Part shown: piece by piece, positions 35,924-45,230 of the stretch
Numbering within the stretch: the stretch's first letter is position 1
Layout of the letters: each line of letters opens with the position of its first letter
Origin: Lancefieldella parvula
Lineage (GTDB): Bacteria > Actinomycetota > Coriobacteriia > Coriobacteriales > Atopobiaceae
Length of the DNA: 64,000 bases
Reading direction: 5' to 3'
Assembly (NCBI GenBank): GCA_023300185.1
Contig: CP097092.1
Coordinates: forward strand, 1 to 64,000
Translations under genes and position numbers: made by a program
The notes under the pieces: model-generated
Database searches by the model: none
What the model was told of the DNA's origin: nothing
Seen by the model: the letters and a program-made list of their open reading frames with translations, nothing else

Positions 35924-36663
35924 TCCACTTTCGGGATCTGATCCTTCGGGCTCAAATATCGAGAAGGTCATTACAAAGACGGCAGTCCTTTTTGTTCTGA
36001 TTTTCCTGGTAATTGTTGTTCTGATGCAGGTCTCTTGTGGTGTTATTCGTCGAGCCAACACAGCAAATCTAACTGAATCTAGTTACGGTGCGATCTGTTG
36101 CATCTGCATTGCGTGGCGGTGTTGAGTGGGGTAATGGATTTACGCAGTTCCCCGAGGATTTCTCGGTTCAGGAAGCTGACGAGAACACTGGTCGCGTTGA
36201 GGTAACAGTTACCGATACGACCTCAAAAGACGTGCTTGAATGCTATGCGGGATCCAGTGTCCAGGCTCAGGCGTTTGCAATTAACGCGCTGCTCAACCCA
36301 CGAATCAATACCGTTGTCTATCACGTCAGTGTTCACAGAAATGACCAAGGTGAGCTTCAGAAATCTCAACTCTTCGGATTCCTTAAACCTGGCGGAGATG
36401 CAACACCTATCTTTACCTTTACGTTCTCAAAGACGCAATCTTCTGATGGAGTAAATATCACCATGGTCATTACTGGTGCAAACGACACTATTCAAAAAGA
36501 GCTACGAGACCAGATAGCAACGTCATTTACGCCGGTCCGCGTGCTTGGCGGTATTGTTGGTGGAGACTCTTCAACAAAGAAGAACACCACAACTGGAACA
36601 ACAGGAAACACTGGCACCACTAACACCACAGGTACAAGCGACAGTTCTTCAAGCACTAAGTAG
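35913..36663 (+). pseudogene. Membrane-anchored protein with Thr/Ser-rich tail, frameshifted
   Basis: From GTG 35913 (behind GGCGGAG) the frame encodes a short cytoplasmic segment, one membrane helix (AVLFVLIFLVIVVLMQVSCG, about residues 25-44), then reaches a stop at 36123-36125. The extracellular domain continues in the +1 frame from about 36085 (VRSVASALRGGVEWGNG...), ending in a Thr/Gly/Asn/Ser-rich tail. Dropping one G of GG near 36086 joins them into about 249 residues. Family unknown; topology suggests an extracytoplasmic domain anchored by the N-terminal helix. The frameshift is recent or a sequencing error. Confidence 0.75.
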
Positions 36664-36695
36664 TCTACGTACCTGCAAGCAAAAAGCAAAAGAGC

Positions 36696-36730
36696 AAAAG
36701 AGCCGCTGAAGTCAGCGGCTCTTTTGCTTG
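36696..36730 (+). terminator. Terminator after the membrane-protein gene
   Basis: AAAAGAGCCGCTGA (36696-36709) pairs with TCAGCGGCTCTTTT (36712-36725). Confidence 0.9.
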
Positions 36731-36852
36731 TACTGCTGGAAGTGGCTTATCGGGAGGTTGGCACGCCTCAAAATAGTGGCGCGGCGAATGATTTGCACGT
36801 TAATTTGACTGAAAGTTATGGAGTCGATGTTTCCAAGACGATTTTGGCCCCA

Positions 36853-37020
36853 AAAAGGTAAAAAAGCCGTTTAGTTGGAAGTTTTAATCTTTATGCATGA
36901 CGATTTTGAGCGATTTTGATTTAGCAATGTGTCGCTTGATTAACGCCAACTGGGCTTTTAGTAATATCAAATATGTAATCAATTTCTTCGATTTCCAACT
37001 AAACGGATTTTTTACCTTTT
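36853..37020. repeat. 168-bp element bounded by 28-bp inverted repeats
   Basis: The left arm (36853-36880, beginning AAAAGGTAAAAAAGCC) and right arm (36993-37020) are complementary at 27 of 28 positions. The ~112-bp interior is AT-rich with no convincing ORF. The rest of the 36731-37221 spacer holds no gene that I can support. Shape fits a MITE-like element or a long RNA hairpin; no clear target-site duplication was found. Confidence 0.7.
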
Positions 37021-37221
37021 TCGCCTTATTTTGAAGCTCAATTTTTGTTTGATAAAAAATGTAACGAATAAAGGACTAGGAAAATGCATTTTCATGCATA
37101 ACGACGATTGATTGCGTAAAAATAGGCGCCCACTCTACGCGAGTGAGCACCTACGACAAAAAAAGAACACTTCTCTGCGGCGCAAAAGCCTGTGCGAGTA
37201 GTTTGCTTTTGTAAAAGCGTC

Positions 37222-38091
37222 TTACTCCTGCAGAAGCTGGGCAATTAGACCAAGCTTTGTCTCAAACGAAACGCCACGAAGCTCAAAGTTTGGCTGCTCG
37301 CGAGTGATTTCCATGGATTCGCAGACAAACTCACCAGCAAATTCAACGGCGTCAGCGATTTCCTGACCACACATAACTGCAGCTAGAAGCGCAGATGCAA
37401 ACAGGTCGCCAGTTCCGTGCAGCATGTATGGCAGAAGATCGGAAACAATCTCGCCGCGCTCAGATTCGGTAGCAACAAAGTTGCGGATAAGGCCGTCGCC
37501 ACGAACGATGCCCTTAAGAACGACGCACTTTGCACCCATTGCAAGCAGCGCATCAAGTAGCTCATCTACCTGCTCATCTGTTAAATCCTGGCCAGCATAA
37601 GGAATGCCAGTCAGAATCGAAGCTTCAGTAAGGTTTGGCGTCAGAATATCTGCACCGTTTACCAGGGATTTCATTGCATCGCAAAGCTCTTGCGTATAGG
37701 TTGGATACATCTTGCCGCCGTCGCCCATAACTGGATCGACAACACGAAGCGCCTTTGGATGCTCCTGGTACAAACGCTGAATGCTCGCAACCTGCTCAGC
37801 AGCGCCGAGGAAGCCAGAATAAATGGCGTCCAGGTCAATGCCCTCCTCCTGCCATGCATCCAGGTAATCTTCGAGCATGTTAGTGGTGTCGTGCATGTAG
37901 AATGTAGGGAACTTAGTGTGTGCCGAGAAAAGCGACGTAGGCACAGAGCAAACGTCACATCCTGCTGCAGAAAGTACCGGAATAGCTACGCCCAGCGAGC
38001 ATTTTCCGTATCCGCAGAGGTCGTGCACTGCGGCAATGCGAGGGATGTACGAGCCTTCTCGCTGGTACAGAACAGAGTTGGTTTCATTCAT
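37222..38091 (-). CDS. Pyridoxamine/pyridoxal kinase family protein
   Basis: The 289-residue product matches the PdxY/PdxK branch of the ribokinase fold, which phosphorylates B6 vitamers (salvage to PLP). Family features: AAVHDLCGYGKCSLGVAIPVL at the N-terminus, the substrate segment SVPTSLFSAHTKFPTF, DPVMGDGGKMY, TPNLTEA, and the C-terminal catalytic loop HGTGDLFASALLAA with the base Asp. ATG 38091; the gene is divergent from purE. Substrate among B6 vitamers is not resolved by the sequence. Confidence 0.9.
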   Translation of the reverse strand: MNETNSVLYQREGSYIPRIAAVHDLCGYGKCSLGVAIPVLSAAGCDVCSVPTSLFSAHTKFPTFYMHDTTNMLEDYLDAWQEEGIDLDAIYSGFLGAAEQVASIQRLYQEHPKALRVVDPVMGDGGKMYPTYTQELCDAMKSLVNGADILTPNLTEASILTGIPYAGQDLTDEQVDELLDALLAMGAKCVVLKGIVRGDGLIRNFVATESERGEIVSDLLPYMLHGTGDLFASALLAAVMCGQEIADAVEFAGEFVCESMEITREQPNFELRGVSFETKLGLIAQLLQE

Positions 38092-38207
38092 TACAGTTTC
38101 CTTTCACGTGGACTGATGGACCAACGTTCAAGAAAATCATACTCTATACTGTGAGGTGGATATTTGACGTATCCACCTATTTTAAGAGACGTAACAAAGG
38201 AGCAGAG

Positions 38208-38669
38208 ATGGCAGATCAGCCTGTTGTCGGAATCATCATGGGATCTAAGAGCGACCTTGCAACTATGGAGGGATGCACCGCCGAGCTCGAGCGCCTTGGC
38301 GTTCCATACGAGCTGGTCATCGCGTCTGCACACCGCACTCCAGATAAGGTTCACCAGTGGGCCGAGACCGCCGCTGACCGTGGCCTCAAGGTAATCATCG
38401 CAGCTGCAGGAAAGGCCGCTCACCTGGGCGGAGTTGTTGCTGCATTTACTCCACTGCCTGTCGTTGGCGTTCCAATGAAGACCTCTGACCTCGGCGGCAT
38501 GGACTCCCTGCTCTCCATGGTTCAGATGCCATCCGGCGTACCTGTTGCCTGCGTCGCCATCAACGGCGCTAAAAACGCAGCTATTTACGCTACTCAGATT
38601 CTTGGCGCATCCCTTCCAGAGTATCGCGAGAAGATCGTCCAGCTCAAAGCCGAGATGGCTGACGCATAA
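38208..38669 (+). CDS. purE: N5-carboxyaminoimidazole ribonucleotide mutase
   Basis: PurE rearranges N5-CAIR to CAIR in purine synthesis. The 153-residue product has GIIMGSKSDLATM, the catalytic-region ASAHRTPDK, AAAGKAAHLGGVVAAFT, and GVPVACVAINGAKNAAIYA. The short length fits class I PurE, so a PurK partner is expected but is not in this window. ATG 38208 follows AAAGGAG. Confidence 0.97.
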   Translation: MADQPVVGIIMGSKSDLATMEGCTAELERLGVPYELVIASAHRTPDKVHQWAETAADRGLKVIIAAAGKAAHLGGVVAAFTPLPVVGVPMKTSDLGGMDSLLSMVQMPSGVPVACVAINGAKNAAIYATQILGASLPEYREKIVQLKAEMADA

Positions 38670-38748
38670 GCTAGCTCGTACCCGCACGCACGCAGCCTAG
38701 TCCGCACGCGTATCCGCACGCGTCTGCACGTCTGCGACCGCACATGAG

Positions 38749-38784
38749 ACCCGCGCTTTAGGAGACCTGAGGCGCGGGTTTTGC
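38749..38784 (+). terminator. Terminator after purE
   Basis: ACCCGCGC (38749-38756) pairs with GCGCGGGT (38772-38779), followed by TTTTGC. The spacer before it (38676-38745) holds CCGCACGCG and CTGCACG/CTGCGACC micro-repeats. Confidence 0.85.
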
Positions 38785-38908
38785 ATACCGCAAAATGTGA
38801 TTATGCGATGACTTCATAAGATGCACAGAGATTTTTGTTTCGTGCATAGCTAAACTTTTAAGGGGTATGACAAAGGTATGACAAAGAGTGCCTTCAGAAG
38901 GGAAGTGC

Positions 38909-39847
38909 ATGGAATCAAAAAATGGCAAGCATTTTGCTTCATTCGCCGCTGACGATCAGACGGCTGGAAATACTCGCACCTCAAAGACCTCCGTCGAGAT
39001 GGTTTCTATGAAAAATTCCGCGTCCTCAAAAAAAGAGGGCAACAAAAAAACCTCTCCTAAAAAGTCTGGCGAGAAACCCGCTAAGAAGAAGGGCTTTGCC
39101 TATATTCTTTCCACGCTCTTGCTGGTAGTTGGCATTGGCCTCTTAGTTGTTGCTGGCGTTATGTTTGGCAAAACCCAGCTTGAATACCACGAGCAAGACG
39201 TCATCAACGAAGAGCTTGCAACATACGCAACAGTTTCCGAGAAAAAAGATGAAGCTCCAGTTATTGATTGGGCTGGTCTTCAGGCAGTAAATAACCAGGT
39301 AGTCGGCTGGATTCAGATTCCAGACACACAGGTCAACTACCCTGTGTATCAAACCACAGATAACGACCACTACCTGCACACAAACGCAAAAGGCGAGTGG
39401 TCAATCGGCGGTCAGATTTTCATGGACTACCAGAACAATCCAAATGGCCTTACTGACCAGCAGACCATTCTCTATGGTCACCACATGAGAAACGGTTCCA
39501 TGTTCCAGTACATTGGAGCAATGAATGACCAATCTACCTTCGATAAGGTTGAGACAATCTGGTACGTCACACCTACTCAGACATACGAGCTTGAGCCGGT
39601 ATTCACCTATCACACCGATGAAGACGACGAGGAAGTCAGGCAGTTTAACTTCGGCTCTGTTGATGAGTTCAGGTCTTATCTGAAGGATAGACTCTCAAGG
39701 GCAGTAAGCTCGCGTTCTGATGCAGCGGATGTTATTTCTCGTGCTGATCATGTTCTTACGCTCTTTACCTGCAACTACACTGATCAGTACGGTAGAACCA
39801 TGCTCATTTGTGTTCCAAAGACTGAAGCACAGCCAAAGGCTCAGTAG
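38909..39847 (+). CDS. Class B sortase
   Basis: Sortases cleave a C-terminal sorting signal and join surface proteins to the envelope. The 312-residue product has a Lys/Ser-rich cytoplasmic N-terminus (1-55), one membrane anchor (about 63-86), and a class B catalytic domain: His191/His192 in YGHHMRNGSMF, Cys288 in TLFTCNYT, Arg296 in YGRTMLI. ATG 38909 follows AGAAGGGA; GTG 38888 is an alternative. It has its own terminator. The LPETG protein at 48-51 kb is a possible substrate; class B enzymes usually prefer other motifs, so this is open. Confidence 0.93.
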   Translation: MESKNGKHFASFAADDQTAGNTRTSKTSVEMVSMKNSASSKKEGNKKTSPKKSGEKPAKKKGFAYILSTLLLVVGIGLLVVAGVMFGKTQLEYHEQDVINEELATYATVSEKKDEAPVIDWAGLQAVNNQVVGWIQIPDTQVNYPVYQTTDNDHYLHTNAKGEWSIGGQIFMDYQNNPNGLTDQQTILYGHHMRNGSMFQYIGAMNDQSTFDKVETIWYVTPTQTYELEPVFTYHTDEDDEEVRQFNFGSVDEFRSYLKDRLSRAVSSRSDAADVISRADHVLTLFTCNYTDQYGRTMLICVPKTEAQPKAQ

Positions 39848-39939
39848 TTGGCACGCTGACGGTTCAGAAAGAGCATTGGACACAGTCAGAAGCTATCAGT
39901 CAGGGCAGTAAAATGCTACTTTCTTAAAAAATTGTTACA

Positions 39940-39974
39940 CGCTCCGAACATATTTGTTCGGAGCGCTTTTTCTT
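39940..39974 (+). terminator. Terminator after the sortase gene
   Basis: CGCTCCGAACA (39940-39950) pairs with TGTTCGGAGCG (39955-39965), then CTTTTTCTT. Confidence 0.92.
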
Positions 39975-40066
39975 GCAAATTTCCAGGTACACTGTATGTA
40001 TTGTTGCCAGACGTGAGAGGCGTTTGATCAAGGGTGACTCAGGCTGAGGCATCCGGAGGGGATCCA

Positions 40067-41560
40067 ATGGAACTTCACGAGGAATGTGGCGTCTTTGGAG
40101 TATGGGCGCCTGACCGTGACGTTGCTCGACTCACTTATTTTGCTCTGCACGCGCTACAGCATCGCGGACAAGATTCCGCAGGTATAGCTGTCGGTGACGG
40201 CCAGACCGTGCTTATCAGAAAAGATACGGGCCTCGTAACAGAAGTTTTCAACAACGATGATCTCAACGCAATGCCTGGTAAAGTGGCTATTGGTCACTGC
40301 CGCTACGGCACTGCGGGCGCCAAGGGTTGGGAGTCCGCTCAGCCTCACATGTCGTCCATCGACGAGACCCTCATCGCCCTGGCGCACAACGGTACCCTCG
40401 TCAACTTTGACTCTTTGCGAGAAGAACTGTCTTCTCGCCAGATTTCCTTTAGATCGCACACGGATTCTGAGGTAGCAGCCCAGCTTATCGGCTACTTTAC
40501 TCGTCGTACACACCGTCTGCGCACCGGTATTGCTGCAACTATGAACCTCATCGAGGGCGGCTACGCCATGGTGCTCATCCGCGAGAACGCCCTCTATGCG
40601 TTTAGGGATCCTAACGGCATTCGTCCGCTGGTACTCGGCCATATTGGCGAGGAAGGCGAGAATAACTGGGTAGTTGCATCTGAGACGTGCGCGCTGGATA
40701 TTGTGGGCGCTACGTATGTGCGCGAGGTAGCTCCTGGCGAGATTATCCGCATTTCCGACAGCGGCCTATCTTCTGAGATGGGACTTTCTCCTCGTCAGCA
40801 AGCAAATTGCATCTTTGAACAGGTGTATTTCTCGCGCCCTGACTCTATCATTAGCGATCGCTCGGTGTATTCTGTCCGTCACCAGATGGGTCGCCAACTG
40901 GCAAAAGAGACCCCAGCAGACGTTGATCTGGTAATCGGTGTACCTGATTCCGGCGTTCCTGCAGCTGAGGGTTTTGCACAAGAGCTGGACGTGACTTTTG
41001 GCACTGGCTTGATCAAAAACCGCTACGTTGCAAGAACGTTCATTCAGCCTACACAGCAGCTTCGTGAGCTAGGTGTTCGCCTGAAACTCAACGCGCTTTC
41101 TGACGTTGTTGCAGGTAAGCGCATCGTAATGGTAGACGATTCTGTTGTTCGCGGCACTACTTCCAAGCAGATTGTTCAGCTGCTTAGAGACGCAGGAGCT
41201 ACTGAAGTACACGTCAGAAGCGCATCTCCAAAGGTTATTTGGCCTTGCTTCTATGGTATTGATACTGCCGACCAGCACCAGCTTGTTGCGGCAAAAATGA
41301 CTACTCAAGAGATCTGCGAGTATATCGGTGCAGACTCCTTAGGCTTCTTGAGCCTTGAGGGCCTGCTTGCCTGCGTTCCTTCTCGCGGTTATTGCGAGTC
41401 TTGCTTTAGCGGCAGATATCCTGTGGCAATTCCGGAAGACTTCTACCAGAGGTTCTTGCCAGAAAACACTCCAGATAATCTAAACCCATCTTTTGCACTA
41501 AAGTTTGACCAGGTAGAACAGCAGTTAATTGATCAGGGCCTTATGCCCTCAGAGCAGTAA
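40067..41560 (+). CDS. purF: Amidophosphoribosyltransferase
   Basis: PurF makes phosphoribosylamine from PRPP and glutamine, the committing step of purine synthesis. The 497-residue product has an N-terminal Ntn glutaminase with nucleophile Cys7 (MELHEEC), exposed after propeptide removal, and a phosphoribosyltransferase domain with RIVMVDDSVVRGTT. C-terminal cysteines (FYGIDTADQ region and CESCFSGRYP) suggest the [4Fe-4S] class. I chose ATG 40067 because GGAGGGG lies just upstream; GTG 40034 would add 11 residues. purM follows after 11 bp. Confidence 0.96.
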   Translation: MELHEECGVFGVWAPDRDVARLTYFALHALQHRGQDSAGIAVGDGQTVLIRKDTGLVTEVFNNDDLNAMPGKVAIGHCRYGTAGAKGWESAQPHMSSIDETLIALAHNGTLVNFDSLREELSSRQISFRSHTDSEVAAQLIGYFTRRTHRLRTGIAATMNLIEGGYAMVLIRENALYAFRDPNGIRPLVLGHIGEEGENNWVVASETCALDIVGATYVREVAPGEIIRISDSGLSSEMGLSPRQQANCIFEQVYFSRPDSIISDRSVYSVRHQMGRQLAKETPADVDLVIGVPDSGVPAAEGFAQELDVTFGTGLIKNRYVARTFIQPTQQLRELGVRLKLNALSDVVAGKRIVMVDDSVVRGTTSKQIVQLLRDAGATEVHVRSASPKVIWPCFYGIDTADQHQLVAAKMTTQEICEYIGADSLGFLSLEGLLACVPSRGYCESCFSGRYPVAIPEDFYQRFLPENTPDNLNPSFALKFDQVEQQLIDQGLMPSEQ

Positions 41561-41571
41561 GGGGAGAAACA

Positions 41572-42660
41572 ATGACCACTTCCGCTGATCCAGCCAAGCA
41601 GATTACCTACGCCGACGCAGGCGTTGACGTTGATGAGGGCGCTCGCGCGGTTGACGCCATCAAAGCTGCTGTTGCTACAACTACTCGTCCCGAGGTCATT
41701 GGTGGCCTGGGCGGTTTTGGCTCCTGCTTCTCGGCCGCAGCTCTGAAGGACATGGAGGAGCCCGTGCTGGTCAGCGGCACTGACGGCGTTGGAACCAAGC
41801 TTGCCATTGCGCAGCTGCTCAACCGCCACAACACGGTGGGCGAGGACCTGGTTGCAATGTGCGTTGATGACATTGTCCCCATGGGCGCTGAGCCTCTGTT
41901 TTTCCTGGATTACGTAGCCGTGGGCAAGCTTAAAGCTGAGGCTGTTGCCGAGGTTGTTGGCGGTATCGCAGAGGGTTGCCGCAAGAGTGGCTGTGCGCTG
42001 GTAGGCGGCGAGATGGCCGAGCATCCAGGTGTTATGAATCCTGATGACTACGATCTTGCTGGCTTTGTCGTAGGCGTTGTCGACAAACCAAAGATCTTAG
42101 GTCCCGAGAAGGTCAGTGAAGGTGACGTCATTCTGGGACTTCCTTCTTCTGGCATTCACTCCAACGGATATTCGCTGGTACGTAAGGTAGCCATTGAGGG
42201 TAAGACTGTCGAGGAGCTTAACCAGCCACTAGAGGAACTCGGTGGAGAGTCACTCGCAGACGCTGTTTTGCGTCCAACTACTATTTACGCAGGTGGATTG
42301 CTTGCCGCACTCCGCGCAGGAGCTCCTATCAAGGCTATGGCACACATCACCGGTGGTGGAATCACCGAGAACCTTAACCGTGCACTGCCAGCTCACCTTG
42401 ACGCAGAGGTTGATCGTGGTGGAGAGGCAGGCCCTGCATGGGATATTCCACCTGTTATTTCTTACGTTTCTAGCGCAGCAAACCTGTCTCTTGACGAGCA
42501 GTATCGCACCTTCAACATGGGCGTTGGTATGGCACTTATCGTCGACATGGATGACGTTGACGATGTAGCAGAAGCCCTCTCTGACCAGGGCTTTGAGCCA
42601 TTTGTCATGGGTCAGATTATCCCAGGTACCGGAAAGGTGGTCTACAACGATGCCAATTAA
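41572..42660 (+). CDS. purM: Phosphoribosylformylglycinamidine cyclo-ligase
   Basis: PurM closes the imidazole ring to AIR with ATP. The 362-residue product has ITYADAGVDVDEGARAV, LVSGTDGVGTKL, ALVGGEMAEHPGV, GLPSSGIHSNGYSLVRK and AHITGGGITENLNRALP, all PurM hallmarks. ATG 41572 follows GGGGAG. It overlaps purN by 11 bp. Confidence 0.97.
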   Translation: MTTSADPAKQITYADAGVDVDEGARAVDAIKAAVATTTRPEVIGGLGGFGSCFSAAALKDMEEPVLVSGTDGVGTKLAIAQLLNRHNTVGEDLVAMCVDDIVPMGAEPLFFLDYVAVGKLKAEAVAEVVGGIAEGCRKSGCALVGGEMAEHPGVMNPDDYDLAGFVVGVVDKPKILGPEKVSEGDVILGLPSSGIHSNGYSLVRKVAIEGKTVEELNQPLEELGGESLADAVLRPTTIYAGGLLAALRAGAPIKAMAHITGGGITENLNRALPAHLDAEVDRGGEAGPAWDIPPVISYVSSAANLSLDEQYRTFNMGVGMALIVDMDDVDDVAEALSDQGFEPFVMGQIIPGTGKVVYNDAN

Positions 42661-43264
42661 GCTTGGCGTTCTTCTTTCCGGTTCAGGTACCAACTTGCAG
42701 GCTATTATTGACGCCATTGATGCTGGCAAGTTAGACGCAACCATTGAACTGGTTGTTTCTTCTCGCCCTGATGCATATGGTCTGAAGAGGGCGGAGGCAG
42801 CTGGCCTGCAAACCCTGACGCTCTCAAAAGAGACGTACGAAGATCCATTTGTTGCAGATATGGTTATTGCCACCGAGCTCAAGCGCTATAACGTTGATTA
42901 TGTTGTTATGGCTGGTTATATGCGCAAAGTTGGCGTTCCTATTCTGAACACCTTCCTTAATCGTGTGCTCAATCTGCATCCGGCGTTGCTGCCAAGCTTC
43001 CGTGGTGCACATGCTATTCAGGATGCGTATGAGTACGGCGTCAAGGTGACGGGCGTTACCGTTCACCTGGCAAATGCTGATTATGACCGCGGTCCCATTA
43101 TTGCTCAGCGACCAGTTGTGGTTGAGGAGGGCTGGACTGTTGACCAGCTTGAAGAGGCGATTCATCAGGTAGAGCACCAGCTTTATCCAGAGGTTTTGCA
43201 GCTATTCGCCCAGGATAGAGTTCACGTTGAGGGGCAAAAGGTTCGTATAGAGTTAGGCAACTAA
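42650..43264 (+). CDS. purN: Phosphoribosylglycinamide formyltransferase
   Basis: PurN transfers formyl from 10-formyl-THF to GAR. The 204-residue product has LGVLLSGSGTNLQAIIDA, the catalytic region LNLHPALLPSFRGAHAIQDA with the His, VTGVTVHLANADYDRGPIIAQ with the Asp. I chose ATG 42650, within the end of purM, since the family starts at the KLGVLLSGSG strand; coupling with purM is likely. Confidence 0.96.
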   Translation: MPIKLGVLLSGSGTNLQAIIDAIDAGKLDATIELVVSSRPDAYGLKRAEAAGLQTLTLSKETYEDPFVADMVIATELKRYNVDYVVMAGYMRKVGVPILNTFLNRVLNLHPALLPSFRGAHAIQDAYEYGVKVTGVTVHLANADYDRGPIIAQRPVVVEEGWTVDQLEEAIHQVEHQLYPEVLQLFAQDRVHVEGQKVRIELGN

Positions 43265-44341
43265 ATGGCGAGAAATGCCCAGATTAAGCTGAGTGACGTA
43301 GCAACATCGCGTGTCAACAATCTAAACTTTATGAGGTTTATTGCCGCACTGATGGTCATTGTTTCCCACTGTTATGCAGTTGTTTTGGGTGGCGATGCCG
43401 GTAGCTATCTATTGAAGTTTACTGGTGACCGCTTGAGTCCAGGCGGTGTTTCTGTTGGCGTTTTCTTCCTCTTTGGTGGATTTTTGATTGCACGCAGCTG
43501 CGAGCATTATCCTGAACCAAAGAAGTTCTTCTCGGCACGCGTGCTGAGGCTTTTTCCCGAGCTTTTGTTTGTTGTGATTTTGACCGCTTTTGTGCTTGGT
43601 CCAATACTCTCAACGCTTTCGCCTGCAGAATATTTTACTAATCCACAGACGTATAAGTACCTGCTCAATGGCACCTTAATTATGGTGCATCAGTTGCCAG
43701 GAGTGTTTACTAACAATCCTTCGGGCGACGTGGTTAATGCTGCGTTGTGGACGCTTCCTGTTGAGTTTATCTGCTACGTTCTGTGTTTTATCAGCTACAA
43801 ACTCACCAAGTTTGATAAAAAGAAGTTTTTGCTGCTCTCGGTGCCTGTTTTTGTATTGGCAGCAGTGTATTACGTGAAATTTTCTCCGCTTCAGCTAAGC
43901 GTTGTACGTGCGGTTCTTCTGTTTTTCCTGGGCGTTTTGATCTGGGTACTTAGAGACCGTATTACTATCTCACCTGTTTTAGGCCTTGCGTCGATTGTTC
44001 TGTGGTTTGTTATGGTCTTTAGCGGCATCGATAATCTGGCAATGCTGACGGTTTTTCCTATTGCTTGCTTCTGCCTTGCGTATGGAATGGGCAACCACTT
44101 TAGTACGTTTGGCACCAAATTTGAGCTGTCCTATGGTATTTACCTTTGGGCTTTTCCAATTCAGCAAGCGTTGGCACAGTATTTCCCAGCATGGCATCCT
44201 TATGTAAATGCACTGGTTGCAGCTTTGCTAGCAACTTGCGGAGCGTTTGTGAATCACTTTGTTGTTACTGCTCCACTTGGAAGATACCTCAAAGAGCGTC
44301 GTCAGAAGGCTCTTGAAGGGCAAAAGTCTTCTGAAGCTTAG
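43265..44341 (+). CDS. Acyltransferase 3 family membrane protein
   Basis: The 358-residue product is a multi-spanning acyltransferase of the type that O-acetylates surface sugars or lipids. It has NLNFMRFIAALMVIVSHCY with the key His, GGVSVGVFFLFGGFLI with RS after it, and about ten membrane segments. The start ATG 43265 directly abuts the purN stop and its first codons contain a TGGCGAGAA copy (43266-43274). A 42-bp near-copy of its 5' end lies just after the gene, a sign of past duplication. Confidence 0.9.
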   Translation: MARNAQIKLSDVATSRVNNLNFMRFIAALMVIVSHCYAVVLGGDAGSYLLKFTGDRLSPGGVSVGVFFLFGGFLIARSCEHYPEPKKFFSARVLRLFPELLFVVILTAFVLGPILSTLSPAEYFTNPQTYKYLLNGTLIMVHQLPGVFTNNPSGDVVNAALWTLPVEFICYVLCFISYKLTKFDKKKFLLLSVPVFVLAAVYYVKFSPLQLSVVRAVLLFFLGVLIWVLRDRITISPVLGLASIVLWFVMVFSGIDNLAMLTVFPIACFCLAYGMGNHFSTFGTKFELSYGIYLWAFPIQQALAQYFPAWHPYVNALVAALLATCGAFVNHFVVTAPLGRYLKERRQKALEGQKSSEA

Positions 44342-44373
44342 AAACCTTCCGAAGAGCAGTCGGGTGCTTAAAG

Positions 44374-44415
44374 GAGAAGTGCCCAGATTAAACTGAGCGA
44401 CGTAGCAACATCGCG
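44374..44415 (+). pseudogene. Remnant of a second acyltransferase gene (5' fragment)
   Basis: These 42 bases match 43270-43311, the start of the acyltransferase, at 39 of 42 positions. Read in the matching frame they encode S-A-Q-I-K-L-S-D-V-A-T-S-R, and two of the three differences are synonymous, so the copy was once under protein-level selection. The rest of the paralogue is gone; an unrelated minus-strand gene begins right after. Confidence 0.75.
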
Positions 44416-44418
44416 CGG

Positions 44419-44832
44419 TTATTTTGCCAGGCCCACTAAATTGAATGCGGTTTGCATATACGCAAACGATGCAACGCCCCAGATAAGAGGCACAGCTATG
44501 TCCCTAATAGTCTGCAGGGTCTCGTGAGCAGAGCGTTTGGCTATTTGCGTGAAGATGCCACAGACAATAATAAGGACGCCAATGCCCATAAAGGCTGGGA
44601 CAAGGAATTGCTGCTTCAGTGAGGCTTCGGTAGTAAGAAACATTAGGGCGATAAAAAATGCGATGCCCACAAAGATATAGAAGAGCATGAGCATTCCAAA
44701 ACGGAGTAAATCAAAGTTTGTGTGCTTAAAAACTTTGCTCAAGTTCTTCTTTCCAAGAAGCAGATACACCGTAAGAAAATAAAAGGCAGCCATAGGAATA
44801 CAGATAACCTTATAGACATCCATAAGTGCCAT
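44419..44832 (-). CDS. Four-helix membrane protein, unknown
   Basis: The 137-residue product has about four hydrophobic segments (residues ~12-28, 45-67, 77-97, 112-132) joined by short loops, so it is an integral membrane protein. I do not recognise the family. It lies upstream (in map position) of and in the same direction as a SemiSWEET gene, 45 bp away, and could be cotranscribed with it. Confidence 0.65.
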   Translation of the reverse strand: MALMDVYKVICIPMAAFYFLTVYLLLGKKNLSKVFKHTNFDLLRFGMLMLFYIFVGIAFFIALMFLTTEASLKQQFLVPAFMGIGVLIIVCGIFTQIAKRSAHETLQTIRDIAVPLIWGVASFAYMQTAFNLVGLAK

Positions 44833-44877
44833 ATGACCGCCTTATTTGCTGAGTTAGCTTGTTGTGTGTTTCTTCGC

Positions 44878-45162
44878 TTATAGTAGCGCAGTTATTGCAG
44901 TAACAAGTCCAAAGATAATGCCTGGGGCGTTAGCAATCATAATAGGAACATCGCGCTCTTTCTTGAAAGCGCCGTAAATAAACCACACGGTGCAGTTAAT
45001 CATAGCAACCAGCGGCTGGATAAAACTACCTTTGTTTCCAGCAAGGTTATTGGTAATCTGAGGGATATAAGAAACATACATCATGACTGATAGTATGCTG
45101 CCAATCTGTCCCATCCTGTTGAAGAAGTTCTCGTCAAACGTAATAGCGCGCTTTTCTGTCAT
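44878..45162 (-). CDS. SemiSWEET-family sugar transporter
   Basis: The 94-residue product has three membrane helices and the PQ motif YIPQI in the first, typical of SemiSWEET/MtN3 half-transporters that dimerise to move sugars. The second conserved segment is CTVWFIYGAFK. ATG 45162 is chosen because GGAGG lies about 9 bp upstream; an in-frame TTG at 45171 is less likely. It is followed by the four-helix protein gene. Confidence 0.88.
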   Translation of the reverse strand: MTEKRAITFDENFFNRMGQIGSILSVMMYVSYIPQITNNLAGNKGSFIQPLVAMINCTVWFIYGAFKKERDVPIMIANAPGIIFGLVTAITALL

Positions 45163-45230
45163 GTAAAGCAACCTCCAATGGTTGGTTGACGGATTGCTGA
45201 TTCTTACCCAATCACTTAAGAAGATATTCG

